From Lentisphaeria bacterium (GTDB lineage: Bacteria; Verrucomicrobiota; Lentisphaeria; Victivallales; Victivallaceae), in assembly GCA_017508015.1 (NCBI GenBank), contig JAFVZS010000042.1, positions 1 to 47,520 on the forward strand: a stretch of DNA of 47,520 bases, read 5' to 3'. The translations under genes were made by a program, and so were the position numbers. This document shows positions 6,667 through 15,169 of the stretch, piece after piece. Below the pieces are notes generated by a model. That model was given only the letters and a program-made list of their open reading frames with translations, was not told where the DNA came from and did no database searches. The stretch's first letter is position 1, and every line of letters begins with the position of its first letter.

Positions 6667-7686
6667 ATGGGGGCTCTGTTGGTCACCTTAAAAGACATCG
6701 CCAATCGTCTTGGTGTATCGATCCGCACCGTTTCTCATGCGGTTAACGGTACCGGGCGTCTTGCTCCGCAGACCCGCAAGGCGATTTTGGAAACTGTGGC
6801 GGAAATGGGGTATTTTCCCAACGCCGCTGCCCGTTCACTGGTCACACATAAAAGCAAGCTTATCGGAGTGCTGGTTCCTTTTCTGTCGGCAAGCTTTTAC
6901 AGTTTGATCATCAGCGGACTTGAAAGGCTGGTCAGGCAGCACGGCTACACATTATTGCTGCTCAATCCGCCGGTAGACAGCGGTGATCCGCAGGAAATTT
7001 GCTGGCAGATGATGCAGAGAAAGGTCGACGGCATTATTTTATATCCGTCAAAGCAGATTCAAAAAGCGGCGGCATTCATCCGTAAAACCGGCATCCCGGT
7101 GGTGCAGTTGATGGATCATACTCCGGAGATCGGTGATTGTTTTGTGGCGGTCGCCAATTTCAAAGCGGCCAAAGAAGCGGTGCAGGCTCTTTGTGACAGC
7201 GGCTGCTGCAATATCGCTATGATATCGCACAACGCCAACTCTCCGGAAGTGGCTGACCGCTGCCGCGGTTTTATAGAGGCGGTTTCTGAAAGACTGCCGG
7301 GGTTCAAGCCGGTCATCGTGGAAAGTGCCGTTGATACTGCTGATGCGAAAGAGGCGGCGATGAAACTGTTGACCTCCCACCCGGAAACCGATGCGGTTTT
7401 TGCCGCCAGTGATTTTGCCGCTCTCGGCGTGGCACAGGCGGCTTTGGAATTGGGTAAAAAAATTCCTGAAGAGTTGTCGGTCATCGGGTTTGATAATTTG
7501 GATATCGCTTCGGAACAGCTGCTTTATGCGCTGTCCACCGTGGCACAGCCCAAAGAGGAGATCGGCAGACGGGCAGGGGAGATGATCATTGATCTGATCA
7601 ATGGCAGAGCGGTCGCTCCGGTGATACTGGATGCGCCGTTGATATTGCGTAAAACAACCAGAAACATACGAGGTGAAAAATGTTGA
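6667..7686 (+). CDS. LacI/GalR-family transcriptional regulator
   Basis: 339 residues, the usual family length. The N-terminal helix-turn-helix reads TLKDIANRLGVSIRTVSHAVNG, followed by a hinge and a periplasmic-binding-protein-like effector domain (KLIGVLVPF..., VIGFDNLDIAS near the C-terminus). ATG at 6667 is used; TTG at 6679, with GGGGGC upstream, would give a more standard LVTLKDIA start and is a fair alternative. It overlaps the DUF4434 gene by 7 nt and very likely controls that gene and DUF4838 in response to a sugar ligand. The ligand cannot be read from sequence. Confidence 0.9.
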   Translation: MGALLVTLKDIANRLGVSIRTVSHAVNGTGRLAPQTRKAILETVAEMGYFPNAAARSLVTHKSKLIGVLVPFLSASFYSLIISGLERLVRQHGYTLLLLNPPVDSGDPQEICWQMMQRKVDGIILYPSKQIQKAAAFIRKTGIPVVQLMDHTPEIGDCFVAVANFKAAKEAVQALCDSGCCNIAMISHNANSPEVADRCRGFIEAVSERLPGFKPVIVESAVDTADAKEAAMKLLTSHPETDAVFAASDFAALGVAQAALELGKKIPEELSVIGFDNLDIASEQLLYALSTVAQPKEEIGRRAGEMIIDLINGRAVAPVILDAPLILRKTTRNIRGEKC

Positions 7687-8609
7687 AAATAACTGGAACC
7701 TTTCTCGACGAAATAAGTTGGGATATCCCCCATCATAATTGGGGTGTCAAAGAGTGGGATCGGGACTTCCAAAGTATGAAAGCCATCGGCATTGATACGG
7801 TGATCATGATCCGTTGCGGTCTGCGGAAATATCAGACCTATCCGTCGCAGGTGCTGATGAAACGGGAAAATTGTCTGACACCCTTCTGCGATCTGGTGGA
7901 TATGTTTCTGACTTTGGCCGAGAAGTATGATATGGCATTCTATTTCGGTACCTACGATGCCGCCCGTCCGTTGGAAACGGTGGATTTTCAGTGGGAAGTT
8001 GATACCAATAAAATGGTCATAGAGGAAGCGTGGCAGCGTTACGGTCACCGCAAGGCATTCAAAGGTTGGTATTTGAGTACTGAAATATCCCATAAAACCG
8101 GCAATGTTGCTGAAACTTATGCTGCGGTCGGCGGATTCTGCAAAGAGGTCTCCGGCGGACTTCCGGTGCTGATTTCACCGTTTATTCAGGGGATAAAAGC
8201 CAATGCTGATCTGGGGGTCGATGCCGGCTCGATCGCTCTGGATGAACATGAAAGACAGTGGGATGATATATTTTCCTGTATCGCCGGATCGGTCGATGCC
8301 ATCGCTTTTCAGGATGGGCATGTGGAACTTCAGGAACTGGAAGATTATCTGAAAATCAATATGCGTCTGGCAAAGAAATATAATGTGGAATGCTGGACGA
8401 ATTGTGAAACATTTGACCGGGATATGCCGATCCACTTTTTACCGATCAAGTGGGAAAAGATGTGGCATAAACTCCAGGCTGCCGAGCGTGTCGGAATAGA
8501 AAAAGCGATCACTTTTGAATTTTCTCATTTTATGAGTCCGAATTCAGCGTATATCCAGGCGCATGGTCTGTATGACCGTTACCGGGAGTATGCCGGATTG
8601 TTGAAATAA
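7680..8609 (+). CDS. DUF4434-like TIM-barrel protein, glycosidase-related
   Basis: 309 residues. The opening ITGTFLDEISWDIPHHNW, the segment MKAIGIDTVIMIRCG and the later VDAIAFQDG fit DUF4434 proteins, which are predicted TIM barrels related to glycoside hydrolases. No signal peptide, so cytoplasmic as written. Acidic residues at strand ends (for example in STEISH and CETFD) could be catalytic, but this cannot be shown here. ATG at 7680 overlaps the end of the LacI gene, which shows translational coupling. The next gene encodes an exported DUF4838 protein; together they look like a polysaccharide or glycan degradation unit. No enzymatic function is established for the family that I can name. 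Confidence 0.7.
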   Translation: MLKITGTFLDEISWDIPHHNWGVKEWDRDFQSMKAIGIDTVIMIRCGLRKYQTYPSQVLMKRENCLTPFCDLVDMFLTLAEKYDMAFYFGTYDAARPLETVDFQWEVDTNKMVIEEAWQRYGHRKAFKGWYLSTEISHKTGNVAETYAAVGGFCKEVSGGLPVLISPFIQGIKANADLGVDAGSIALDEHERQWDDIFSCIAGSVDAIAFQDGHVELQELEDYLKINMRLAKKYNVECWTNCETFDRDMPIHFLPIKWEKMWHKLQAAERVGIEKAITFEFSHFMSPNSAYIQAHGLYDRYREYAGLLK

Positions 8610-8630
8610 CCGGAAAGGAGAAGTGTGATA

Positions 8631-11048
8631 ATGAAAAAATTTTCCGTAGTCATGTTGACACTCCTGCTGACAGTGACTGTCAACGCCATAGATCTGCTGA
8701 AAGACGGCAAGTGGCAGATCCGGGGGGTGGTTATCCGGCCGGATGCCGGACGCAGCGAAGTGCATGCTGCAAATGAGTTGCGCAATCACCTTGCCAAAGT
8801 TGCCGGTATTTCTGCTCCGGCTTTGCTGCGGGATGATGGAAAACTGGCCTCCGGCAGTTATATTTTCCTCGGCAGTACTGCTTCCACTCAAAAAGTTGTG
8901 ACTTTACCGCAAAATATGGTGAAAAGTTACGGCGAAATCGTGGTGTCCGGTGATGATATCTATATTTGCGGTAAAGATGATGCCGGCAACTGGCAATGGG
9001 ATATCTCTCAGGGAACGCTTTTTGCCACCTATGAATTTATTGAAAAATATCTCGGTGTACGCTGGTTGTGGCCGGGGGATCTCGGTACTTACGCTCCCCG
9101 GAAAAGTGATATAAGCGTACCTGCCGGCAGGCAGGTCGTAACTCCCCGGCTGGCCGCCAGCAGATGGCGTATGCCGCGTTCCGGCAATGGTTGGAAAAGC
9201 AAGGATTCGGAGTTCCGCTTCCGTGCCAACTGGCAGTTGTTTTTGAAACGGCACCGTTTCTCGTGGGATTTTGCCTATCAGCACGGCCATGCATTTACCG
9301 GATTTTACGCTAAATACGGTAAAAATCATCCGGAGTTTTTCAATTTGCTGCCCGATGGCAGCCGTCGACCCAATCCCCATGGCACGACCAAAGGAATCGC
9401 TTCGCTGATCTCCATGTGCCCGACCAGTATGCCTCTGGCGCAGGAAATCGTGAGATTGTGGGCGGCTGATCCCAAACGCGGCCGGGTGATCAATGTCAAT
9501 GAAAATGACACTAATGGAGTTTGCGTGTGTGACAGTTGTCTGGCGGCGGATAATGCATCAGAAGCATCTGCTGCCCGCCGGCAGGCTGCCGCAGAATTGT
9601 TTGCCAAAGGCGATGCCATGTGGTCGGCTCCGCTGGGATCGGTCAGTGACCGTTACTGCCGGTTCTATCTCAATGTGCAGCAGGAGGCGGCAAAAATCGA
9701 TCCGCAGGCGATCATATTCGGTCTGGCTTATGCCAATTACAGTGCGGCTCCGAGCAGCCGGATCAAACTGAATGACCGGATAGTTCTGCGCTATTGTCCG
9801 CAGATCATGTATCCGTGGAGCGACAGTGCCGTAGAGCAATTCAAGCGCGAATGGAAAGGCTGGTCTGATTCCGGTGCCAAATTGTTGTTCCGCCCCAATT
9901 TTACCAGTGACGGACAGGCGTTCCCGGTGCAGTATCACCGGGAATATTATGAAGTATTCAATTTTGCTGCTGCCAACGGCATGATCGGCAGTGATCTTGA
10001 TTCCTGTACCGGCAACTGGGCTTCTCAGGCGTTGGTCAACTTTATTGTTGCCCAGATCAACCATGATTCGACAAGTTCTGTTGAAACTTTGGAAAATGAG
10101 TTTTATCAGGCTTTCGGACCGGCAAAGGATTTAGTCAGGGAGTACTTCGAATACATTACACAAGTGACGATGAAATCCGGTTACAAAAGTCCGTTCAAGG
10201 GGGATACTATCGAGGGTGGAGTGCTCTTTCTGGATATGCTTCTGGTGGCAGACGGACTTTTTACCGAAGAGGTGTTGAATCGTTGTTACTCATTGCTCCG
10301 GCGGGCACAGCGGGTCGGCGGTTTGAGCCGGGATGAAAGCTACCGTCTGATATTTTTGCTGGCCGGTCTGGACAATGTGAAAATGATGATCGAAGCACAA
10401 CGGGAATTCCGTAAATATCAGGCTGGCGGCGACGTTGCACCTTTTGCCCAGGCAGTGGAAAGACTTGACCGTTTCCGCAATTCAGTGGAATTTCTCGGCG
10501 GTATCAATATCGGTTTTCTGCAATATCTGGAAGGCCGCCACTGGCCGTCGCGTGAGATGCTTAAGCTTTACGCCCGCGAGGCCGTGAAATTGGAAAATTG
10601 GCAAATCCGCTTTGACCCGTCGGAAATCGGTCTGCGGCAGAATTGGCAATCAATGCAGGCTGATTGGAGCGGAGCTGCGGCCATTGGAACTGACAGCCAT
10701 TGGGAACAACAGCCTTACGGTCGGCAGTGGAAAGCAGAAAAGGGCAGTGACTTTAAGGGGGTCGGCTGGTATCGTACGACCTTTGATGTGAAAGATCCGG
10801 CCAAAGCGCATGAATTGGTTTTTATTGCGGTTGACGGCACTGCGACATTCTATCTCAATGGTCGTCAGATCGGCATGCGTCCCTATCCGTTTGAGGGAAA
10901 TCCGCACTCATGGCGTGATTCATTCAAAGTGCAGATCCCTGCCGGTTTGCTGAAAGAAAAAGGAAATGTTCTGACTGTCCGGATCGACAAGCGCATCGGT
11001 TTGTGCGGCATTTGGCGACCGGTCTTTATTGCTCCGATCAATCAATAA
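8631..11048 (+). CDS. Exported DUF4838 protein with N-terminal glucuronidase-like and C-terminal beta-sandwich domains
   Basis: 805 residues. A signal peptide is visible (MKKFSVVMLTLLLTVTVNA, then IDLL). Residues about 25-130 resemble the N-terminal domain of alpha-glucuronidases and hexosaminidases (AANELRNHLAKVAG, YIFLGST). The centre (about 270-560) is the DUF4838 barrel with VNENDTNGVCVC and DRYCRFYLNVQQ. The last 160 residues look like a GH2-type jelly-roll sugar-binding domain (GVGWYRTTFDV, TATFYLNGRQIG). ATG at 8631 is preferred over GTG at 8625 because AAAGGAG (8614-8620) is better spaced. It lies 21 bp after DUF4434 and probably acts on glycans outside the cytoplasm. Confidence 0.8.
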   Translation: MKKFSVVMLTLLLTVTVNAIDLLKDGKWQIRGVVIRPDAGRSEVHAANELRNHLAKVAGISAPALLRDDGKLASGSYIFLGSTASTQKVVTLPQNMVKSYGEIVVSGDDIYICGKDDAGNWQWDISQGTLFATYEFIEKYLGVRWLWPGDLGTYAPRKSDISVPAGRQVVTPRLAASRWRMPRSGNGWKSKDSEFRFRANWQLFLKRHRFSWDFAYQHGHAFTGFYAKYGKNHPEFFNLLPDGSRRPNPHGTTKGIASLISMCPTSMPLAQEIVRLWAADPKRGRVINVNENDTNGVCVCDSCLAADNASEASAARRQAAAELFAKGDAMWSAPLGSVSDRYCRFYLNVQQEAAKIDPQAIIFGLAYANYSAAPSSRIKLNDRIVLRYCPQIMYPWSDSAVEQFKREWKGWSDSGAKLLFRPNFTSDGQAFPVQYHREYYEVFNFAAANGMIGSDLDSCTGNWASQALVNFIVAQINHDSTSSVETLENEFYQAFGPAKDLVREYFEYITQVTMKSGYKSPFKGDTIEGGVLFLDMLLVADGLFTEEVLNRCYSLLRRAQRVGGLSRDESYRLIFLLAGLDNVKMMIEAQREFRKYQAGGDVAPFAQAVERLDRFRNSVEFLGGINIGFLQYLEGRHWPSREMLKLYAREAVKLENWQIRFDPSEIGLRQNWQSMQADWSGAAAIGTDSHWEQQPYGRQWKAEKGSDFKGVGWYRTTFDVKDPAKAHELVFIAVDGTATFYLNGRQIGMRPYPFEGNPHSWRDSFKVQIPAGLLKEKGNVLTVRIDKRIGLCGIWRPVFIAPINQ

Positions 11049-11072
11049 CTCAAAAAAAGAAAGGAAACGAAG

Positions 11073-11822
11073 ATGAACAAAAGTTTTTTACTCTCCCATG
11101 GGAGAGTAAACCGGGTACGGTTTACTCTTATTGAACTCCTCGTAGTCATTGCGATTATCGCTATTCTGGCGGCGATTTTGCTCCCCGCATTGAATAGTGC
11201 CCGTGAACGCGGGCGGACAGCTTCATGTATCAGCAACTTGAAGCAGATCGGTACAGCTCAGGCAATGTATTCAGACGCCAATGAGGGATATTTCGTGGAG
11301 TTTCAACCGCGGATGTTCCGCGGCAAAACGCTGAATTTCTTGAAATGGCCCCATGCATTGGATGATTATACTCCGATGGTTGAGTTTGTCAGCAACAGTG
11401 ATTATGCCAAATGTCTGGATATTTTGCAGTGTCCGAGTGATCCGGATTTCAACAGTAAATATTTTGCCGGAGACCTGGCCGGCGTGGAAGATAACCCATC
11501 TTATGCATACAATTTCAAGCTGTGTTCTATTGTTGACAATGGAACTATTCAAACTGTCTGGAAGTATGACCGGATTAAATCACCTTCACGCAAATTGATG
11601 TTTGCCGACGGGTTGCATCAGAATGCCGGTGCAGAAAAATCTTCTTCACCTGCATGTAAACTTAAAAATCCGAAAGATGTGGCCAAACGTCATGCCGGAG
11701 GAGCAAATATTTTGTTTGTTGCCGGACATGTGGAAAACTTACCTGAATCTGAAGTCGATTTGATCCGTGACAGTGAGGGTGGGGATAACAGTGCATATCT
11801 TTATCCCGGGTTTGACATCTGA
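11073..11822 (+). CDS. Pseudopilin-like protein, N-terminal methylation domain with H-X9-DG-like C-terminus
   Basis: 249 residues. The type II/IV pilin leader and hydrophobic helix ([19 protein letters not shown], residues 17-35) is followed by [13 protein letters not shown], typical of the large pseudopilin families of Planctomycetes and Lentisphaerota. The C-terminal motif is [17 protein letters not shown], close to the family RHxGGxNxLFxDGHV but with AGH in place of DGH. The residue before Phe is Arg, not the usual Gly of prepilin peptidase sites. It sits 24 bp after DUF4838 with AAAGGAAA as ribosome site and may belong to the same unit. Codons 5-18 contain overlapping inverted repeats. 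Confidence 0.88.
   Translation: MNKSFLLSHGRVNRVRFTLIELLVVIAIIAILAAILLPALNSARERGRTASCISNLKQIGTAQAMYSDANEGYFVEFQPRMFRGKTLNFLKWPHALDDYTPMVEFVSNSDYAKCLDILQCPSDPDFNSKYFAGDLAGVEDNPSYAYNFKLCSIVDNGTIQTVWKYDRIKSPSRKLMFADGLHQNAGAEKSSSPACKLKNPKDVAKRHAGGANILFVAGHVENLPESEVDLIRDSEGGDNSAYLYPGFDI
11087..11125. repeat. Overlapping 24-bp palindrome and 8-bp hairpin inside the pseudopilin leader
   Basis: Bases 11087-11110 form a perfect 24-bp palindrome centred on CCATGG. GTAAACCG (11106-11113) also pairs with CGGTTTAC (11118-11125) across a GGTA loop. The two structures share 11106-11110 and so exclude each other in RNA. They lie 14-52 nt after the start codon. Confidence 0.85.
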
Positions 11823-11868
11823 AACCGCGGCACCCCGGAAAATCCCGTCGCTTTTTGAGGAAACGCTG

Positions 11869-11897
11869 TTGACAAAACCGTTGTGTAACGGTATCTT
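11869..11897 (+). promoter_or_regulatory. Putative sigma70 promoter of the MBL-fold gene
   Basis: Consensus -35 TTGACA (11869-11874), 17-bp spacer, -10 TATCTT (11892-11897). The start codon is about 70 nt downstream of the expected transcription start. Confidence 0.65.
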
Positions 11898-11975
11898 AAA
11901 TACAGAACATTTTTCCGCTTGAAACGGCGGGATTTTTGTGTGTGAAAATTATGGTCAATATAAGGTGAACTCATT

Positions 11976-12725
11976 ATGAAAATGTTGTTTCTCGGTTGCG
12001 GAGCTGCTGACTATGATTGGTCCCGTTACGGTGAAGAGGGGATTTTAGGCAGTACTTCCACTTTGCTTAATGATACGATTCTGCTGGATTGCGGGCCGAC
12101 GGTTACTGCGGCGATGAAGCGTTTCAATGTGCCGTTGGAAAACATCACCGATATTGTCAACACCCACAATCACAGTGACCATTTGAATTTTGATGAAGTC
12201 CGCAAGATTGCTGCGGTCAGCCGGATCAATTTTTACGGTTCCAAAGAAGCCTGTGCGGAATTAAGCGACTGCTGCGATGTGCATCCATTGACATATGGCG
12301 ATAAATTCACTGTACAGGCAGTGGAGTTTTTGGCGCTGCCCTCAAATCATGCGGTGCAGAATATCCGGGAAGAGACATTCAACTATCTTGTTTCCGGAGA
12401 CAAGACTCTGCTCTATGCGCTGGATACTGCATGGATGCTGACCAAAGCCAGACTTTTGATCGGCAAATCCCATATTGATGCCATCGTGTGGGATGCCACC
12501 ATGTCAGAACCGGATAACTGGCGTATTTTTGAACACAGCGATCCGGTGATGTTCGCCAATATCCGCCGGGTGTTGAAACAGACCGGCAACATTGACGATA
12601 ATGTGAAAATCTGGTTTGATCACCGGGCATTGACTCTCTGGCCGCAGGATACCGCAGCGCAGGAGGCGATCGCCCGCCGGGAAGATGTCATGCTTGCTCA
12701 TGAAGGCGAGACTGTGATCATTTAA
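11976..12725 (+). CDS. MBL-fold metallohydrolase (PhnP / RNase Z-like group)
   Basis: 249 residues. The metal-binding motif THNHSDH (H64-x-H66-x-D68-H69) is intact, a later His follows LPSNHAV, and Asp appears in LYALDTAW. This pattern fits the phosphodiesterase branch (PhnP-like cyclic phosphodiesterases, RNase Z relatives) with two zinc or manganese ions. No phn genes are nearby, so the substrate is open. The gene has its own promoter and its last 8 nt overlap the end of the convergent kinase-fusion gene. Confidence 0.82.
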   Translation: MKMLFLGCGAADYDWSRYGEEGILGSTSTLLNDTILLDCGPTVTAAMKRFNVPLENITDIVNTHNHSDHLNFDEVRKIAAVSRINFYGSKEACAELSDCCDVHPLTYGDKFTVQAVEFLALPSNHAVQNIREETFNYLVSGDKTLLYALDTAWMLTKARLLIGKSHIDAIVWDATMSEPDNWRIFEHSDPVMFANIRRVLKQTGNIDDNVKIWFDHRALTLWPQDTAAQEAIARREDVMLAHEGETVII

Positions 12726-13914
12726 GGATCAGATCTGCCTGTTCTTTTATTCCGAAGTGCCGGATATAGGTCTCTTCCAGAGGGATCCAGCGTGATTTGA
12801 AAATTTGCGCCGCCTGATGACCGTTGCGTGCGGTTATGCGGCGCATTTGTTCTTCCGGATCAATGTCATAAAAGACGGTCATATCAGCGTAGGTGCCGAA
12901 TTCGGGGTGCATACTGTATGCCCCTTCGACAATGCGCCAATCCGATGACCAGACTATCCGGCTGCCGAAAGAGTTGGTGTGGCAGTCGAAGTTTTTGTAG
13001 GTAAATGCGTTGCGACGGTTGAGATGCGGGAGCACTTCCAATTTGAACCGCTCATAATGGACATTGCCGCCGGGTTCATTGTAACGCAGCGGATTGCGCA
13101 TCGATGGCGGTAAAAAGAAGTCATCCATGTGTATCACCTGAGCGTTGAGCACCAGTTTGAGCTGGTCGGCCAGAGTGGTTTTTCCGGAAGCTGATCTGCC
13201 GTCGATTGCGATTATCCGTGGAGTGTGATTGGTCGCCTGCAACAGTTTGGCGGCGGCAAAAAGCACCGGCATCGTATGCAGATAACGGGTGTTGATCACC
13301 CGGTAAAGCGGAGTTTTTTCCCGGTAGGAAGCTGTGTGAAACAGGTGCGGCCGGGGGGAGGCGGCCAGATAATCATTGACCGCTTTTTGAAACTCTTCAG
13401 CGGTGAAACCGACTCCGGATTCAGGAAGCAGCTGCCGTGCAATCAGGGCATATTCACGCAGTTTGTCATCGCCATCGTGATAGGCACTTTCAATGACACT
13501 CATGCGCAGCAGCCACTCCGGGGGCAATGCGGCACTTTTCCAGGCTCCGAGATTGACTCTGGCAGTGTCTGGCGAGGTCACCTTGATCAGCGGAAGATCC
13601 GGATCCGATGGCGCATCATCGAAATCGTTGTAAAATTCCTCTCTGGCATTTTGCGGCAAATTATCCACTCCGTATGCCGCCTGCACACAGAATTTCAACA
13701 GATCGGCGCACTCCATTTCCGGGTGGGCATCAAATTCAGCTTGCAAAAATCCGGCAAAATCCCAAGGGGTCGAATCACAGTATAATTCAGTGCGTTCACC
13801 GGTGAACCGCATTGAAAATTCATCGTAATCCGGTACGCCGCCAAACCAGCTGCAGCCGCTGAACAGCAGTACAGAGAGCAAAAAAAGCAAGGCGAAACAA
13901 GGATGTTTTGTCAT
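12718..13914 (-). CDS. Lipoprotein-signal protein fused to a uridine-kinase-like P-loop NTPase
   Basis: 398 residues. The N-terminus MTKHPCFALLFLLSVLLFSGC reads as a lipoprotein signal with C21 as lipidation site. A middle helical domain (about 55-210; ADLLKFCVQAAYG, RVNLGAWKSAALPPEW) resembles one I associate with large uridine-kinase-like proteins. The C-terminal domain has a P-loop GRSASGKTT (about 235-243), HMDDFF and YDIDPEEQ, as in uridine kinase/phosphoribulokinase-type enzymes. A nucleotide kinase outside the cytoplasm would lack ATP, so either the signal is not used or the role is not classical. ATG at 13914 is used; an upstream in-frame start would run through the promoter. It ends in an 8-nt overlap with the MBL gene. 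Confidence 0.7.
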   Translation of the reverse strand: MTKHPCFALLFLLSVLLFSGCSWFGGVPDYDEFSMRFTGERTELYCDSTPWDFAGFLQAEFDAHPEMECADLLKFCVQAAYGVDNLPQNAREEFYNDFDDAPSDPDLPLIKVTSPDTARVNLGAWKSAALPPEWLLRMSVIESAYHDGDDKLREYALIARQLLPESGVGFTAEEFQKAVNDYLAASPRPHLFHTASYREKTPLYRVINTRYLHTMPVLFAAAKLLQATNHTPRIIAIDGRSASGKTTLADQLKLVLNAQVIHMDDFFLPPSMRNPLRYNEPGGNVHYERFKLEVLPHLNRRNAFTYKNFDCHTNSFGSRIVWSSDWRIVEGAYSMHPEFGTYADMTVFYDIDPEEQMRRITARNGHQAAQIFKSRWIPLEETYIRHFGIKEQADLILK

Positions 13915-13950
13915 AAGTAAAAGTTCTCTCCCGTCATCAAAACAGATATT

Positions 13951-13977
13951 CCGGATATAATATACACCGGTATCCGG
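13951..13977. promoter_or_regulatory. 7-bp dyad over the kinase-fusion promoter, possible operator
   Basis: CCGGATA (13951-13957) and TATCCGG (13971-13977) form a perfect inverted repeat that brackets the -10 box. This is a natural place for a repressor site; no regulator can be named. Confidence 0.45.
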
Positions 13978-13987
13978 ATGATTGCAA
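13959..13987 (-). promoter_or_regulatory. Putative promoter of the kinase-fusion gene
   Basis: Read on the minus strand: -35 TTGCAA (13982-13987), 17-bp spacer, -10 TATATT (13959-13964), leader of about 38 nt to the ATG at 13914. Confidence 0.55.
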
Positions 13988-14007
13988 TTTACCGGCATGA
14001 TATCCAA

Positions 14008-14814
14008 TCACAATGCCAGAGAAACGGCCATTATCAGCATGCCGGAGATCAAGCCGAGGATTGACAGATGGTGTTCACCGTACTCTTCGGCCAGCGGAAG
14101 CAATTCGTCAAATGAGATGAATACCATGATCCCGGCTACTCCGGCAAAGATCATGCCGAGCAGAGCCGTTGTGATGAATGGCGCGAATATCAGCCATGCC
14201 GCCAGTGCTCCGAGCGGTTCGGCAATCCCGGAAAGAGTCGACCAGAGAAATGCTTTTTTCCGGTTGCCGGTAGCATGATAGACCGGTACGGAAACGGTGA
14301 TCCCTTCCGGGATGTTGTGAATGGCGATCGCTATGGCAATGGATATACCGGTAGCGGGATCGGCCAGAGAAGCCATGAATACCGCCATACCTTCCGGAAA
14401 GTTATGGATACCCACTGCCAGCGCAAAGAGCAGGCCGCTGCGCAGCATGCGGTCGTTGTGTTTCGGAGTATCCATCTCTTCCACAGCCCGGAATTCGTGC
14501 GGATTTTCACCGTTGGGAACCAGCCGGTCGATCAGCATGGCCAGAGCTATACCGGCAAAAAAAGCCCCGATGGTGCAGAATGAACCGGGGCGGTGACCGT
14601 AGATGCCGATCAGAGAATTTCTGGCTTCAGCGAGCAATTCGGCAAAGGAAATGTAAATCATCACTCCGCCGGATAATCCGAGGGAAAATGAGAGAAATTT
14701 ACGGTCGGAGTGTTTGAAAAAGAATGCGATGAAACTGCCGATACCGGTGGCAAGTCCGGCTCCGAGAGTCAGCAGCAGGCCGACGATGATTTGCGAAGAA
14801 GTTATGGATGTCAT
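14008..14814 (-). CDS. zupT: ZIP-family metal transporter, ZupT-like
   Basis: 268 residues, about eight membrane helices. Takes up divalent metal ions, mainly zinc, across the inner membrane. The two signature motifs HNFPEG and HNIPEG that build the metal site in helices 4 and 5 are both present, and SFAELLAEA and SGIAEPLGA match the family. AAGGAG (complement of 14823-14828) precedes the ATG at 14814. It has a near-consensus promoter and lies upstream of the kinase-fusion gene, which has a second promoter of its own. Confidence 0.9.
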   Translation of the reverse strand: MTSITSSQIIVGLLLTLGAGLATGIGSFIAFFFKHSDRKFLSFSLGLSGGVMIYISFAELLAEARNSLIGIYGHRPGSFCTIGAFFAGIALAMLIDRLVPNGENPHEFRAVEEMDTPKHNDRMLRSGLLFALAVGIHNFPEGMAVFMASLADPATGISIAIAIAIHNIPEGITVSVPVYHATGNRKKAFLWSTLSGIAEPLGALAAWLIFAPFITTALLGMIFAGVAGIMVFISFDELLPLAEEYGEHHLSILGLISGMLIMAVSLAL

Positions 14815-14845
14815 TGATTGAACTCCTTAAAGGTTGCTGTTATCA

Positions 14846-14874
14846 AAAATAAGCTGCGAGAGTATTTTTGTCAA
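14846..14874 (-). promoter_or_regulatory. Putative sigma70 promoter of zupT
   Basis: Minus strand: consensus -35 TTGACA (14869-14874), 17-bp spacer, -10 TATTTT (14846-14851). The leader is only about 25 nt and carries the ribosome site. No Zur-like dyad was obvious. Confidence 0.65.
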
Positions 14875-15083
14875 GCAGAATTATTTCAAAAGTTGCCAAA
14901 AAATCTTGAAATCCACTGTTGCCCCCGGAATATGCGGTGAATATATGTTTCAAACTTTGTTTGAATGACTTTCCCGGTTATTTTTATTTCTGAAAAGTTT
15001 TGAAATAACTGCGCTGCAGCAGAATTTTACGGGATGTGTCACTTTTTTTACGGTATAACTCTGCAAATTAATTGAAAATGCTC

Positions 15084-15112
15084 TTGACGGAATGCCAGGG
15101 CGCAAGTATATT
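15084..15112 (+). promoter_or_regulatory. Putative sigma70 promoter of the ffh run
   Basis: -35 TTGACG (15084-15089), 17-bp spacer, -10 TATATT (15107-15112); about 50-nt leader with AGGGA before the ATG. Confidence 0.65.
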
Positions 15113-15169
15113 AAGAGATGATATTGTATTTTAGTATAGGGTTAGTATATATAAATCAGGGAAAAGAAA

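Larger units (their letters stand above)
14815..15169. other. Divergent intergenic region between zupT and ffh
   Basis: 355 bp with two promoters pointing outward (minus 14846-14874 for zupT, plus 15084-15112 for ffh). The rest is A/T-rich. I looked for an SRP RNA signature before ffh and saw none, and no gene. Confidence 0.6.
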
